From Channallabes apus (Eukaryota; Chordata; Actinopteri; Siluriformes; Clariidae): DNA of 64,000 nucleotides. Positions within the stretch are counted from its first letter, which is position 1; the number at the start of each line of letters is the position of its first letter. Positions 21,419 through 33,128 of the stretch are shown here, one piece after another. The stretch lies in the NCBI GenBank assembly GCA_030522415.1, contig CM060127.1:16759314-16823313 (forward strand). The letters are read 5' to 3'. A program made the position numbers and the translations under genes. Under the pieces are notes generated by a model. It did not search any database, had not been told where the DNA came from, and saw nothing but the letters and a program-made list of their open reading frames with translations.

Positions 21419-22632
21419 CTACCCCGTATCACTGTTGAGTGGGATCAAATTTTTTGGAGAAGAAGCCACAGGGGTGTAGCTTCTGGTCTGGACCTTGCTG
21501 GGAGAACAGCTCCGGCGCCCATGTCCGAAGCGTCCACCTCCACAACGAATGGTTTGTTGGCATCTGGGTGGACGAGTATTGGAGCGGTGGTGAAACGACG
21601 ACATAATTCGTGGAAGGCGGAGATGGCGATGGAGTTGAGGTGGAAGTGATGAGATGATGGACGTGTCAGGGCAGTAAGGGGTGCTGCAACTGTACTGTAG
21701 TCCCGGATAAAGCGACGATAGAAATTCGCAAACCCGAGGAACCGTTGAAGCTGCTTGAGGGTCTTGGGTAGGGGCCAATGACGCACAGCCTCTAGTTTCT
21801 GCGGGTCCATGGCCACACCCTGGGGTAAGATGATGTCGGTTCTTGATGGTGATGTTGTTTAGCCCCCGACAATCGACACATGGACGAAGTTCACCCCCCT
21901 TTTTCTTCACAAAGAAGAACTCCGCGGCGACGGGTGAAGAGGAGGGCCTGATGGTACCTTGGCGGAGGGCATTCGACACGTACTCCTCCATTGCCCGTGT
22001 CTTGGTGGATGCGAGGGAGTAGAGATGACCGTGGGGGAGAACCGAGCCTGGCTGTAGGTCGATCGCCAGGTCGTAGGGGCGATGAGGCGGGAGATGGGTG
22101 GCGTGTTTCTTACAGAACACCTCAGCCAGGTCTCGGTAGGCAGGAGGGATGGCGTTGGTGTCGACGTCGGGGGCCTCAGACTCCCTAGAGCATGTCCCAG
22201 CCGATGTAAATAGGCAAAGTTCGTTACAGGCCGGCCCCCACTGCAGGATTCGGTTTTGAGTCCAAGATATTAGAGGGTCATGTTGTAGAAGCCAGGGGTG
22301 TCCAAGGATGATGGGTGGTGATGAAATGGAGGTCAGGTGAAATCTAATCTGTTCCTGATGTTGCTGAATAATTAGCGTGATGGGTTAGATGAAAGGGGCC
22401 GACCGTCTACTGAGGTGACACGAACAGGCTGGGATAACGCTTCAAGCTCCACTCCCAGGTTTTTGGCAAAAGAAGAGTCAATGAAGTTGCCTGAGGCACC
22501 GGAATCGATGAACGCAGTACTTCTGACTCGTTTGTGGCCAAACTGGAGGTGTACCTGGACCGTGAGACGAGAGACGCTAGGGATCGTAGCAGAGAGGTGG
22601 AGGTGGCCCGGTGAGCTGCTCCCATCGCTCAC
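21419..22632 (-). pseudogene. gypsy protease and reverse transcriptase, with internal deletion
   Basis: Protease motif FIDSGASGNFID at about 22530. The RT start ([38 protein letters not shown]) runs to about 21830 and then jumps to the connection region ([27 protein letters not shown]). The fingers-palm core between them is absent. Confidence 0.8.
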
Positions 22633-23650
22633 CGGGCCTGGGCGTTTCTCTGGCGGCGTGGACAGTTGGCTCTAGGGTGCTCTGCCGACCCACAATAAGC
22701 ACATAGCCCCTCTCTGAAGCGCCGTTCTCGTTCTGCAGCAGTCAGGGAGGCGCATCCTAATTGCATGGGTTCCCCGGCTCCGGTGTTAACCACGGCAGGA
22801 GGTGGAGAACCGACCTGTCCACTGGGAGCGGTGGTGAGGACGATAGGGGGTCGTGGTGTGGTGTCAGGGAAGGTGGAATCAGGCGGCAGGGTCCCCGGGT
22901 CTGGCTTGGGACAAGAGAGAAGATGCTGATCGATGCAGAGGGAAAGCTGGATCAATCCCGTCCGACGAGTTCATCCTTTATCCTCGAAGCCAGGCCCTCA
23001 TAATAAGATGTCCGGAGCGTGGCGTCCCCCCAGGATGTCTGTACGGCGAGGGTACGGAACTCTGCTGTATATCGGCTCACGGACAATCCTCCCTGCCGTA
23101 GGTGATAAAGCTTGGTGTCGGTCTCCACCTGGCCCGCAGGGTGTTCAAAAGTGAGCTTAAGTTGACGGGTGAATTCATTATATGAATGGGCGGTGTCTGT
23201 ATCTGAGTGAAGAACTGCCGTGGCCCACTCAGCTGCCTGCCCTGTTAGCAACGAAACGAGAAGAGCAATGCGTAGCCGATCGGTGGAGTATTTGGTGGAA
23301 TTAAACTCAAACACCAGATCGAGCGCTGTTAGAAACACAATACACTTCCCGTCCGTGCCATTCCACTTTTCTGGTAATGAGAGAAAAACATCAGAAGGGG
23401 GGGAGGGGTGATGTGGCACCGCGGCCTCCGCGACGGGGGGCTGGCTAGCCGCGTCAGCAACAGCCGCGCGGAGATCCGCATTCTCCCGCCGAAGCCCCGC
23501 CACCTCGCGGCGCAAGGCCGCGACGTCTTGGATGCTCCGGCGAAGATTAGCGATCTCTCCGGTTAGCTGACCGATGAGCGCAGCATGCCGATCCACCACA
23601 TCACAGAGGTGCGCATGATCAGCTGGGTTCACCGCGTAGGACTCAGTCAT
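22629..23650 (-). pseudogene. gypsy gag region
   Basis: Starts MTESYAVNPADHAH, with a heptad-like coiled coil (about residues 20-65), a gag core (LPEKWNGTDGKCIVFLTALD) and a CCHC zinc knuckle [15 protein letters not shown] near the end. There is a frame change near 22950-22960. The start codon lies within the last bases of the adjacent LTR. Confidence 0.8.
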
Positions 23651-24000
23651 GCACTAACCCGAGTAGACCAGAAGACGTAGCTTTAGCGGATGGTGAACCC
23701 AAACGCGGAAGCAAGCGAGTAGGCAGGATAACCACGCGATTTAGTCTGAGGACTCTCACAGAAGGTGAGCAAGGGAAAAACACAAATTTAACCCACGTCC
23801 TATAAACACACACTCATAGACAGAAAGTAAAACCCAAGAGAATGAGTACGATTTGGCAGAGAAATGATCTGAACCGACATGGGCTGAACTCAATGACTGA
23901 GTGATGTGAAGCGACATCTTGTTTCCTTTTATGCTTCCTGTCTTTGTGACCGTGCTACTTCCGGGACCAGGTGCCGGTCGCGGTATGGGTGTGTGTGACA
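23647..24000 (-). repeat. 5' LTR of gypsy chromovirus
   Basis: Partner of 17319-17697. In element sense it begins TGTCACACACACCCATACCG. Its inner end reads GTGCATGACT where the other LTR has GAGCATGACA. Confidence 0.87.
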
Positions 24001-24272
24001 AATGGATGACAGGATCATAGGCACGCAAAGCTCGCCCATGCCTGACCGGTTTGATCCAACAGAAAAGCATAAATTGCTGAAAACCTACACGACAACCCTC
24101 AGCATCCAAAGGATCCACTGCCAACATCCTGGAGGGAAGTACCACAAAACACACCCAGATGCCGTGCAGAGCCACGCCCTGAGGTGCCAGAGTTGCTCCA
24201 ATGGAACAAGAAGAACCTAGATGGTTTTAATGTTGATGTTTTAAATATTATGGCTGCATATTGGTGCATTTA
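24001..24272 (+). mobile_element. Tc1-like transposon, right part
   Basis: Degenerate transposase-coding DNA (GACAGGATCATAGGCACGCA, TTTGATCCAACAG, AAATTGCTGAAAA) and an end GGTTTTAATGTTGATG...ATTATGGCTG that is roughly inverted to 17251-17276. It completes the host element of the gypsy insertion. Confidence 0.6.
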
Positions 24273-27200
24273 TAAATGAAGCAGTGACCAGGGAGTTGAG
24301 GTCAGAGGTTACACTAGATGGAGGATGTTCTGATCTAACTCTGAGTCCATCTCAGTCATTTACTCATATTTCTACAGCCATTTCATTAAAAAGGCTTGTC
24401 CAGGGTTTTTTTTTCCCTGTTTAAAGCCATGAGTGCTTGCTTCCCTAAAGTGTTCCTGTTTGGAACCATTTTCTGTAGTAAAACACTTTGAGACCTTTAA
24501 AGATCCCACAGAGGAACCACTGCTTCCCCAATCAACTCATAACTCTAAAATACTTTTAATGGAAGTCTAAAGGTATTTCGTGTTGACTTCTTTAGAAATA
24601 CAAGACATGAGTTGTAATAAACAAAAAGCCTGTTACTACTTAGCAGAGCTCATTTAATATCAGTCATTGTTGCCATAAAAATGAGAATGAAAATAAATCC
24701 CTGAACATTGTTCAAGTCAATGAATTACATGCTTAAACTAAAACTGACAGCCTCTGTGTTTCTGTAACATGATAATTCTGATCAAATTTCAAACATGTCT
24801 CACAGTAAGCAAAGTTCTGTAGTTTGAGAAATTCTCCAAGCAAGGTCAGTTTATCTTATTGTCCTCACTCCAGAACAAACAACCTCAATTATTCCGTAGT
24901 GACCTCATCAGAGAAGGTATTTTAAGATCAAACAGCTGAGTGCCATAAAGATGTGATGTGTGCAGGTAAAAGCTTCCTCCCAGACTCCCATTAGAGCGCT
25001 GCTCACTGGGTGAGGCCTTTTTGCCCAAGACACCTTTTAGCCCCAGGTGAGGACCTGATTGGTTAATTGCCCTGGGAACCAAACTGGCATGTGGATAAGT
25101 TCTGACATGCACTTTACTCAGCAGGACAAGTGTGAAGGATGTAGAACCCAGCTTGAGCTTAGGAACAGCTTTGCTGAACGCAGTTTGTGAGTTATTTGTT
25201 TCATTTACTGGAACCAAACTAGGAAAGCAATGGAAGGTCAGAGAAATTACACTGGGATGACAATATAAGAGCTGACTGAGAATCTAGATGAAGCAATTAA
25301 TTTTTTTATTATGATTGAACTTTTTCTTTAGGGTCATGCACAGAGAGACTGGGACCATGTCACCAGAAGCACTGAGAACCATGTTTTTTAGGGCTTTAAG
25401 GGACCTTGATACTTCTGGAGCTCTTGTCACCCTGAGATCCAATCTGGTGTCAGGAGAAGTGGACAAGTGTGCAATCAGAAAACAAAGGGCTCTTTTCATG
25501 ACTTAAATGTCTTTTGTAATGCTAAAGGAAGAAAAAGCATTGGCTAATTACACGGTATTCACGAGACACCTTAAGGCTTTTGTCTGCCTGGTCAGGATTG
25601 ATTGAGTTGGGAGGGGGGGGGGGGTTCTTATTTTACAACAGTTATCTGAACCTGCTCCACTTCAAAAGCCAGTGAGAAGGAGAGAATCAGAGGGAGGGGG
25701 AGCGTTCGGTAGCCTCTAGACTTTTTCAAGATTGCCAGAAGTGTCCTGTGAAGTTGCTCTTATTACACTTGTTGCACCCCTCATAATGCTAAGTGGTGTA
25801 TGAAGAACTTCTCTCTCTCTCTCTCTCTGAAGGTCGCTTAGTTCAATAGATTCTTTATAGATAAATGGAGCAACAGCAATCTATCAAAATTCCCCCAGTC
25901 ATAAGTTATACCATCTTTCACTTTCTCCTCATCGTCTTATCGTAAATTCATCCTTTTTATCTCAGACTTTTAATTACAGGTTGAATAAATAGCACAATAA
26001 AATCAATTAAGCAATTAAAATATACAAATGACAATTTGTAATGCTAATTTATCAATAATATTTACAGGTTTAAACTTCAAATGTGCATGCCTTTAATAAA
26101 GCACACAATTTAGATAAATTACAACATGCTGATTTACTGTACATTCTGTGTATCATTTTGAGTATCGTCACACTTGATTAATGCCTAGGAAATGCCCAGA
26201 AAGTTTTAAAATTTAGATTTTAGTTTTTAAGTTTTAAGGCTGAATTTAAAAATCATTACAGTATCTATTACATTTTGACGAATTATTTAATAAATTCAAA
26301 GTTCTGCTCTGCCTTTTGTTTTTTTTATACTCTTTTTACTTGAATCATTCATAATAGTTGTATTCTGAGAGCAGAAAGAAGGTAAAGAGTCTGACCTGAG
26401 AGTTTGAGAAGTCAGACACCGAATAATCGTACACCACAAAATGATATTTAAAATTTATAGGGGGAAAAAAACATATTCTCTGAATACATTACCTGTCAAA
26501 CCACAGAGTACGTGTGTTGTGAATTTTTATATGGAATTGGCTAAACTTTTTTGTAAGGACATTTCTGTAACATAAGACTACAGCAGGAAAGCATGAAAGT
26601 GCAATCGAAAGAGTTCAAAAAGGCTTTGAAGATACTCCAGGTTAGAGATCACCTGAGAGAGAGAGAGAGCACTTGAAGGACATTTTACAGGAGTACTAAG
26701 TGGTAGGTGCAGCACACATCATAAAGATTGATGTGAAGATAAAGCTAGTCAGAAAGAGAGACAGAGTTTTGGAGAGAGAGCAAGAGGAAAAACCCATCCT
26801 CTGTGCATTAAGTGCTATACAGGAATTGGCTTGCCCAGCAGGCCTGAGAAGAATAACCCAGGCGCCAGCTCCTCTGCCGTACATCTGGTTGGGTGCTCTG
26901 TGTGGCCACGGGCTAACACCCTGTTTCCCGGCTCTTGCCAACCCCATAAACGCAGTAAACATCTACAGGAAACATATTTCTGAGAGCCGAAACCGTTTGC
27001 CGTTTCACATATTTTAGGGAAAAAATGGTCAAATGGTATTTATTAAGATACTAATAGTATAATAAAAAACATATATAAATAAAATTAGTACAATTTGTAT
27101 CCGATTTTACAACTGTAATTAAAGCCTTGGTTTTTTCAGTAATGAGTGGCCACCTAATTCTTTTTAAGTGTAGATGAAATGTAAAATGATCTGATACAAA

Positions 27201-27594
27201 CTTTACTGTGCAATCAACAGAATAAGTTCTTTGGATTTTTAATTCATGATCAAATGCAACAAAAATGGTCAATTAATCTATGTTAAGATATCAATAATAA
27301 ACATTTAAAAGATGACCAAATAGTTCATCTACCTTTTTGACATTTTATTTAAAACTGAAATAATGAATGAATGTAAAACATGTAAAAGAAAGTAACATTC
27401 TGCACTTAACATCACCATTAAAATTGAAGTAAATTTGTGAAACTGACCAAGTTCTTTGTACAACGTCAAATCTCTTTATGAAGCATGTGATTTGACATGA
27501 CTGCCAGTACTTTGCCAGTAATTTGTGGTATCTATACCAGCTCAAATCAAAGCTGCCATCAAAATAAACTGGTGATATAACGAATATGTGTGTT
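24273..27594. other. intergenic, no gene supported
   Basis: Unique-looking DNA with short simple repeats (G run at 25611-25623, CT run at 25810-25829). 24890-25230 and 26790-26980 are of balanced composition and could be conserved noncoding DNA. Short open frames there show no protein domain. Confidence 0.4.
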
Positions 27595-28035
27595 CTAACA
27601 CAAAGTCTAACCAGGATGAAATTTCTAATGAATGAATCATAATGAATGAGTCTTAGCTACAGTAAAAAAAAATTTGGATGGTGCAAACATTTTAAAGAAG
27701 GCCATACACCCGTGAATGATGATCCCAACCATGGTGGCTCAGAGCCCACTGCAGTCATTCCTGTAAACATTCAAAGAATAGAATGCCTGATCCTTAAAAC
27801 GTGACAAATCGTGTCTTCTTAACTTGTGGAGAACAGTCACTGTCTGTGGGAAATGTACACACATTGTTCACCAACACCACTTGCACATTACAGGAACTTG
27901 GTTGGAAGTTATTGGCACATCCCTATTTCAGTCCTGCCCTCGCTTCAAGCCATTTCCACCTGTTTGAGCCATTAAAGGAGTTCCAGCATTTCAGACGTCA
28001 AGGGATTTGGGTTTTAAAACTTGAACATAATGTAA
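27595..28035 (+). mobile_element. mariner deletion derivative, copy 1
   Basis: A 5' UTR-like GGATGAAATTTCTAATGAATG, a degenerate transposase N-terminus (NDDPNHGGSEPTAV), then a direct jump to the C-terminal part (HPYFSPALASSHFHLFEPLK, equivalent to the HPPYSPDLAP...F-LKE signature). The catalytic middle is missing. Same architecture as 40868, 49095 and 59285. Confidence 0.7.
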
Positions 28036-28357
28036 GTTAAATATAAAGTTTCTGCTTTTCAGTCACGTTGCTGCTGATAATATTTGTAATGAAAATAATT
28101 AGAAAAGTATGAAAAAAGAGGCATTTACAATATACTAAAAGTTTCACACTCTTTATTAATTTTACTGTATTTCTGAATGAATTGTGAAAAAGTAAATATA
28201 CTATTTGCTTATTTGAACCTTTTCACATCTTCCATAAAAAGTAATGGGTGGTGTAAGCCATTACCATTGACTCGTTATCATACAACAATTTCATAAATCT
28301 ATAACTTAAGAGCAAGTGAAAGCTTATTAAAACATATTAAAAAAACATAAAAAACAT

Positions 28358-28400
28358 TTCCAGCATGGGTCAAGCTCTTTCAGCTTGACCCATGCTGGAA
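28358..28400. repeat. perfect 19-bp hairpin
   Basis: TTCCAGCATGGGTCAAGCT (28358-28376), a 5-base loop CTTTC, and the exact complement at 28382-28400. No T-run follows. It could be part of an unrecognised inverted-repeat element. Confidence 0.9.
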
Positions 28401-28711
28401 TACCACCGTTGGTCTATGAGTTTGGTTTGGAATCAGACAGGATGGGACCGATCCAGGGTTTGGTGATTCAGACTAGTGTTCAGTGATGTGGGTAGATTAG
28501 AAAACTCAAGCAGGAAACACAGAGCATTCATAGTGTATGTCTTACTGTATAAGATGTATACTGGCGTGTTTGTATTGAGATCGTGTGGTGTAAGTGAAAT
28601 GTGTTTAAAATATAAGATTTAAGGTTAAAGAGTTGTAGACAGATTTCTTCTTCTAATTATTAATATTGTTGTTGTTAAAATGCATAGTTGTATCAAGCTG
28701 AAATTTGTTGT

Positions 28712-28792
28712 ATTGTCTTCATCTTCTTCTTTGTCTTTCGGCTGTTCCCTTTCAGGGGTCACCACAGAGGCATTTACAGTATGCTGGCAGGT
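28712..28792 (-). mobile_element. DANA/Mermaid-like SINE tail
   Basis: In minus sense TGTGGTGACCCCTGAAAGGG then AACAGCCGAAAGACAAAGAAG is the conserved 3' end of the DANA/Mermaid type SINEs of ostariophysan fish. The tRNA head is not recognised here. Confidence 0.6.
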
Positions 28793-29169
28793 AATGCACT
28801 GGCGTTCCTTTTTATAATCGAGTTGTATTGTATCTTTGAGTTAATCTGTGGGAACAACAATGATCACCAACTACACACCACCGAACTGGTGACAGGATCA
28901 GGGGCACTCAACACGGGGCTTAGCAGGCAAAGTGCCCAAGGCTGCAGACCCAGCCTCCAAACTCCTCAGGTAGCAATTCAATCGAGCACCCATGGGATGC
29001 CCCTCCCCGATGGCGAAGAGGAAACCAAAATTATAACATTTTTGGTTTTACAGTAAAGTGCCCGTATTATGCCATTTTAAAGGTTGCTAATATTGCTTAA
29101 TGAGTCTCTTAAAACAGGTTTACATGTATGCAAGGTCAAAAAAACACTTTAGTTTTCTCCAAAAATAGA

Positions 29170-29735
29170 TTTAATTTTACCCCATTTCTAAATGACTCGT
29201 AAACGACTCGTGTGAATCAGTTCGAAGATTCAGTCTGTCTAAACCCCTCGTTTTCGTGAGCCCTCACTGCTGTGATTGGTCAAATGGCGCGGCCTTTTAT
29301 GATTGGTCTACCGCTTCAGCGTGTGTCGGAAAACGAAACGCCCATTACCATAACTGAATGACAGCTCTGGAGACCCGTCAATACATAGATAAGATGGTTT
29401 TACCATATCAATTCGAGCCGGAGTCTGACGATGAAACGGTTGAAGAGGCACATCGACAAGAAACTGTTTCGCCAGCATGACTGGAGCCGGACGTTTCTCA
29501 GTGGTAAGTGTCTGAAACTGCTCTAACTCTGCTCTAGCTCTAATTGCGCATGCCCCTTGCCCTTCTACGTGTGTGGTAGCGTTAATTGTAAGATGGCGGG
29601 CAAGTTGTTCGTGACGTAGAACGTGGGTGGACATTATGCAAATATGTTACGTAGTGACGTGGATCCGTAACAGAGAAAAATTTGAATTGCTAACGACTCG
29701 TTTAGGCGAATGTGAGCCGATTCTTTTTTTTAATA
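29170..29735 (+). mobile_element. candidate element bearing a P2X7-like first exon
   Basis: Bounded by related AACGACTCGT motifs (near 29204 and 29692), with a GC-richer core that has two CCAAT boxes in minus sense (TGATTGGT at 29273 and 29300) ahead of the exon at 29394. The boundaries are by eye. It may be a retained piece of a multicopy gene rather than a transposon. Confidence 0.35.
29394..29503 (+). pseudogene. first-exon fragment like teleost 'P2X7-like' proteins
   Basis: ATG opens MVLPYQFEPESDDETVEE, then after 28 codons a TGA, then LEPDVSQW ending at a good GTAAGTG donor. The PYQFEPESD...VSQW pattern recalls exon 1 of the expanded fish family annotated as P2X purinoceptor 7-like, which carries a Cys-rich domain in later exons. 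Those exons are not seen. The internal stop and isolation make it a pseudogene. Confidence 0.4.
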
Positions 29736-29741
29736 GACAAA

Positions 29742-30091
29742 ATCGCCTTGCACCTCCAGGGTCTGGGTTCGAGTCCCCGGCCAGGCTCGGTTCCCGTCTC
29801 TGTGTGCATGGAGTTTGCATGTTCTCCCCGTGCTTGGTGGGTTTCCTTCGGGTACTCCGGTTTCCTCCCACAGTCCAAAGATATGCAGGTTAGGCTAATT
29901 GGTGTTCCTAAATTGCCCGTAGTGTGTGATTGGGTGTGTGAGTGTGTGTATGTGTGTGTGCCCTGCGATGGATTGGCACCCTGTCCAGGGTGTACCCCGC
30001 CTAGTGCCCGAAGTCTCCTGGGATAGGCTCCAGGTCCCCCGCGACCCTGAACACAGGATTAAGCGGTATAGAAAATGAATGAATGAATGAA
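29742..30091 (+). mobile_element. SINE family A, A box lost
   Basis: Begins at CGCCTTGCACCTCCAGGGTC; B box GGTTCGAGTCC at 29766-29776. Complete 3' half to AAGCGGTATAGAAAATGAAT and a (GAAT)n tail. Confidence 0.85.
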
Positions 30092-30289
30092 CTTCATTTA
30101 TCGTGCACTGTAGGCGTCACAGATACTGCGGATAGTTTGACAGCTATATGACACACTGCATGAAAGATCATATTTGAAAACGCATAAAAGGGGCTGTTTA
30201 ATATTAATGTTTTTAACATTATGGCTAATTAACGTAAATGCCAACATTTCAGATGACCATGACCACTGCACATTTCATTTCTTTTTTCT

Positions 30290-30458
30290 TTCTTTCTTTT
30301 TGAATTGCCAGGTTGCACTCTGTTTTTCTATGTGGCATCATCTGCAATATCGTATTAATTTATATAAGTTGCAATTACTTAATTACATTCTGCTCCAACA
30401 ACTGTTGTGTAACCCTGCTGTAAGACAATCATTTCCCTCACAGGATCAATGAAGTCAG

Positions 30459-30514
<56 letters not shown>
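30290..30514 (+). mobile_element. LINE 3' end with (CTAT)n tail
   Basis: AATCATTTCCCTCACAGGAT followed by CAATGAAGTCAG and 14 CTAT units resembles the 3' terminus of fish LINEs that end in GGATCAATAAAGT(ATCT)n. No coding part remains. Confidence 0.5.
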
Positions 30515-30515
<1 letters not shown>

Positions 30516-33038
30516 GAATATCGACTATGTTTAACAATGCAAACAGGATATTTTTGTTGGTAATTAGTAAATAATTTGTAAACTCTCAATGTAATCAATG
30601 TCTATGTTTTTTCTTTTTAGTATTTTTTAATCATCCAGGTAAGGGGTTGTAGCCTTTTACTATATAATCTATAAAGGAGTGATTTAAAAAAACCAAACCA
30701 AAAAAAAATAAACTAGGAGCCCATGAACATCATAATAAAACCTATGGTCTCTCGAATTATTTCATGTACAGAGTCAACTTTTAAAATATTATGGTATTAT
30801 TTAAAATTATACAATAATATTCTGGCTATTCATTGGCACCAAAACTGTAAATTAATTTGCATAGTTAACTGTCTACGTCTGATATTTAGTTTATTTATTT
30901 ATTGTCTATTAACTCATTCTTAGTCCTATCACAGTTTTAAATCCAGTCCACATAGACTCCATTGAAGCATTTTAAATTGTATAGACAGTCTATAACAACA
31001 AAAGTATAAAGAAAAATAATAAACCTACTCTATATTAATACTTAAAAATAACTTCATTGTCATTGAGGTGATCTTTTTTATACTTAAGAATCAAGATATT
31101 AATATGTATTTATCTACATATATATTTTTATGTTTTAGTTGAGATATAGTGCACCTTAAGTGTACACAATTTAAAGTACATAATTTTAGATTTTAATTTT
31201 GCATGTAAAAATAATCCTACATTTTAATTTTACATTTAAAAATGTTTACAAAATGCACATTTTTATTTATAGGTAAAATATACATGCATGCACATTTGAT
31301 ATAACTGCATATGTGTTACAAAATTATATATGCTTAAAAAATATTGTTAGGGCATGGTTGTTGGTGGCTCTTCTCTCATCACAGCTTAGTGTGATACAGT
31401 ATGCAACATTCATATATCAGGTACTGTAAAAATAAACCCCAATTCAACACTAATATGGCTATATTCATTTATCTATTAGCTAAAAGTTCAAAAACATGCC
31501 CGATAATACAATAATTGTTGTCCAACACTAGACCAACGGTATGTGCAATTTTCAGTTGTGAAGGCATTTATAGCACAAGAGCTGGAACACATTAGATATT
31601 AAATGCATAAAGAAGTCACATGCAGCATTGCAGCAGTAATTCTCAATTTAAGTTTATATTCTTTACAAATAAATGTTTTTCAAAAGCTCCATAGGCCCTG
31701 TGATGAAGCGCAGTGTTGCGATAAATGGGTGCCAACCCTCTGCTCGCCTCCTTCATCTGTCTCTGACCGTCGCTCAGGTCTGTACTTCTGAGGTGATTTA
31801 TCGTGGCGGAGGTGGTGGTGGTGATGGTAGTGGTGGTGGGGGGAGACAGCAAGACCCGATGGGCTTTTGATGAAATTGTCGGAGAGATCCAGAGCGATAA
31901 ATCCTTGTCTGTAAGTCTAGATCGGCGAGGTTGCTCTCCCATTCTCTCTCCATCAATAACCTCTCTGACAGCACACACTACACAAAAGTCATAACTTTAA
32001 ACTGCTGGGGGGGTAGGGGGGGGCAAGAAGGTGGAGGCTTATTTACACCAGAGCAAAATACACACAAACATAAACTATGGAGGATGAAATGTAAATCTGA
32101 GTACATTCTTGGTTGATATTCAAATGAATGTATTTTGAGTTTGTCAGGTATGCATTTTAATAACATTTTCAATGCAAAATCCTTCAATACAATCATAATA
32201 ACTTCTGTCATTGTGTGGTCCGTTATCTTAAGTCCATGAGATGAATCATCTTCATAAAGTATTTAAAAATGCTTTAACATGCAGTCACAGATTGGGACTA
32301 TGTGACTTTAATCTCACATTTGGACCCCTGTCCAGGATGACTGCGCTCCCAACCACACAGCACAAGAGATCACTACCTGTTTTGCTGAGGAGCAAACTCA
32401 TGTAAATCCCATGTTAGGGTGATTTACACTTTACACTCACCAGATCTCCACCAAGCTCAGAACCTACAGTATGTGAGTAACATGTTAGACTCATTTTGGG
32501 TTCTCCAACAACCATCATCAAAACAACAGCCAAATAATTTTTTTTTGAACAGGGTTTATTACTCCACCACCATTACAGAGGGATACGCCAAGACACACTG
32601 AAACTGTTCAGTATTTTATGGTAGCCTGTCATATTACTAACATTATTTCCTTTAACCCATCATCTATTTATATAAAACTAAAAGCTTGTTACCTTAGTGT
32701 TTTCTCCAGGCAGTCAAGTGACGAAATGTGGACTGGACAAATAGCAAACTGGGATATTAATTGTATCCACTAGACACTAGATAAAAAGTGATTATTTTAC
32801 ATTCCCATTTTCGTAGAATTTATGTAAATCTCTCTATCTTTCTATAGCTGCTGGAGCTTTTTGATTAATAGGTAAGCACAGACACACTACCCTGAGTGCC
32901 TGGAACTTGTTGGTCCAATTTTTATTTATTTATTATTAATCAGTTACACTTTTTTGACAGGTAAGCAAATGTGATGAATTCACCAAAATGCCACAGAAAT
33001 GAACTCCAAAATTAGTTATTCAGTTATAGTCCTTGTAT

Positions 33039-33041
<3 letters not shown>
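30515..33041. other. intergenic
   Basis: AT-rich to 31590, then more balanced DNA at 31680-31870 (GATGAAGCGCAGTGTTGCG; then a TGG-rich run at 31803-31845) and 32280-32400 that could be conserved noncoding. No gene supported. Confidence 0.4.

Positions 33042-33125
<84 letters not shown>
33042..33125. repeat. (AT)n microsatellite, ~84 bases
   Basis: The longest AT run in the window, uninterrupted. Confidence 0.98.

Positions 33126-33128
<3 letters not shown>

Larger units (their letters stand above)
17698..23650 (-). pseudogene. Ty3/gypsy chromovirus gag-pol, broken
   Basis: Minus-strand retrotransposon interior with the order gag, zinc knuckle, protease, reverse transcriptase, RNase H, integrase, chromodomain, which defines the chromovirus branch of Ty3/gypsy (sushi/Tf1-like). 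It is inactive for several visible reasons: the middle of the reverse transcriptase including its catalytic Asp pair is missing (junction near 21830), pol is split over several frames, and an L2-like LINE lies between integrase and chromodomain (about 17995-20169). Confidence 0.88.

Noticed and set aside
20286..21650. Plus-strand open frames across the gypsy element
   Set aside because: Antisense shadows of integrase, RNase H and RT on the minus strand.
31643..31978. A 111-codon minus-strand frame
   Set aside because: Includes a Thr/Ile run from a simple repeat and no recognisable domain; more likely noncoding regulatory DNA.
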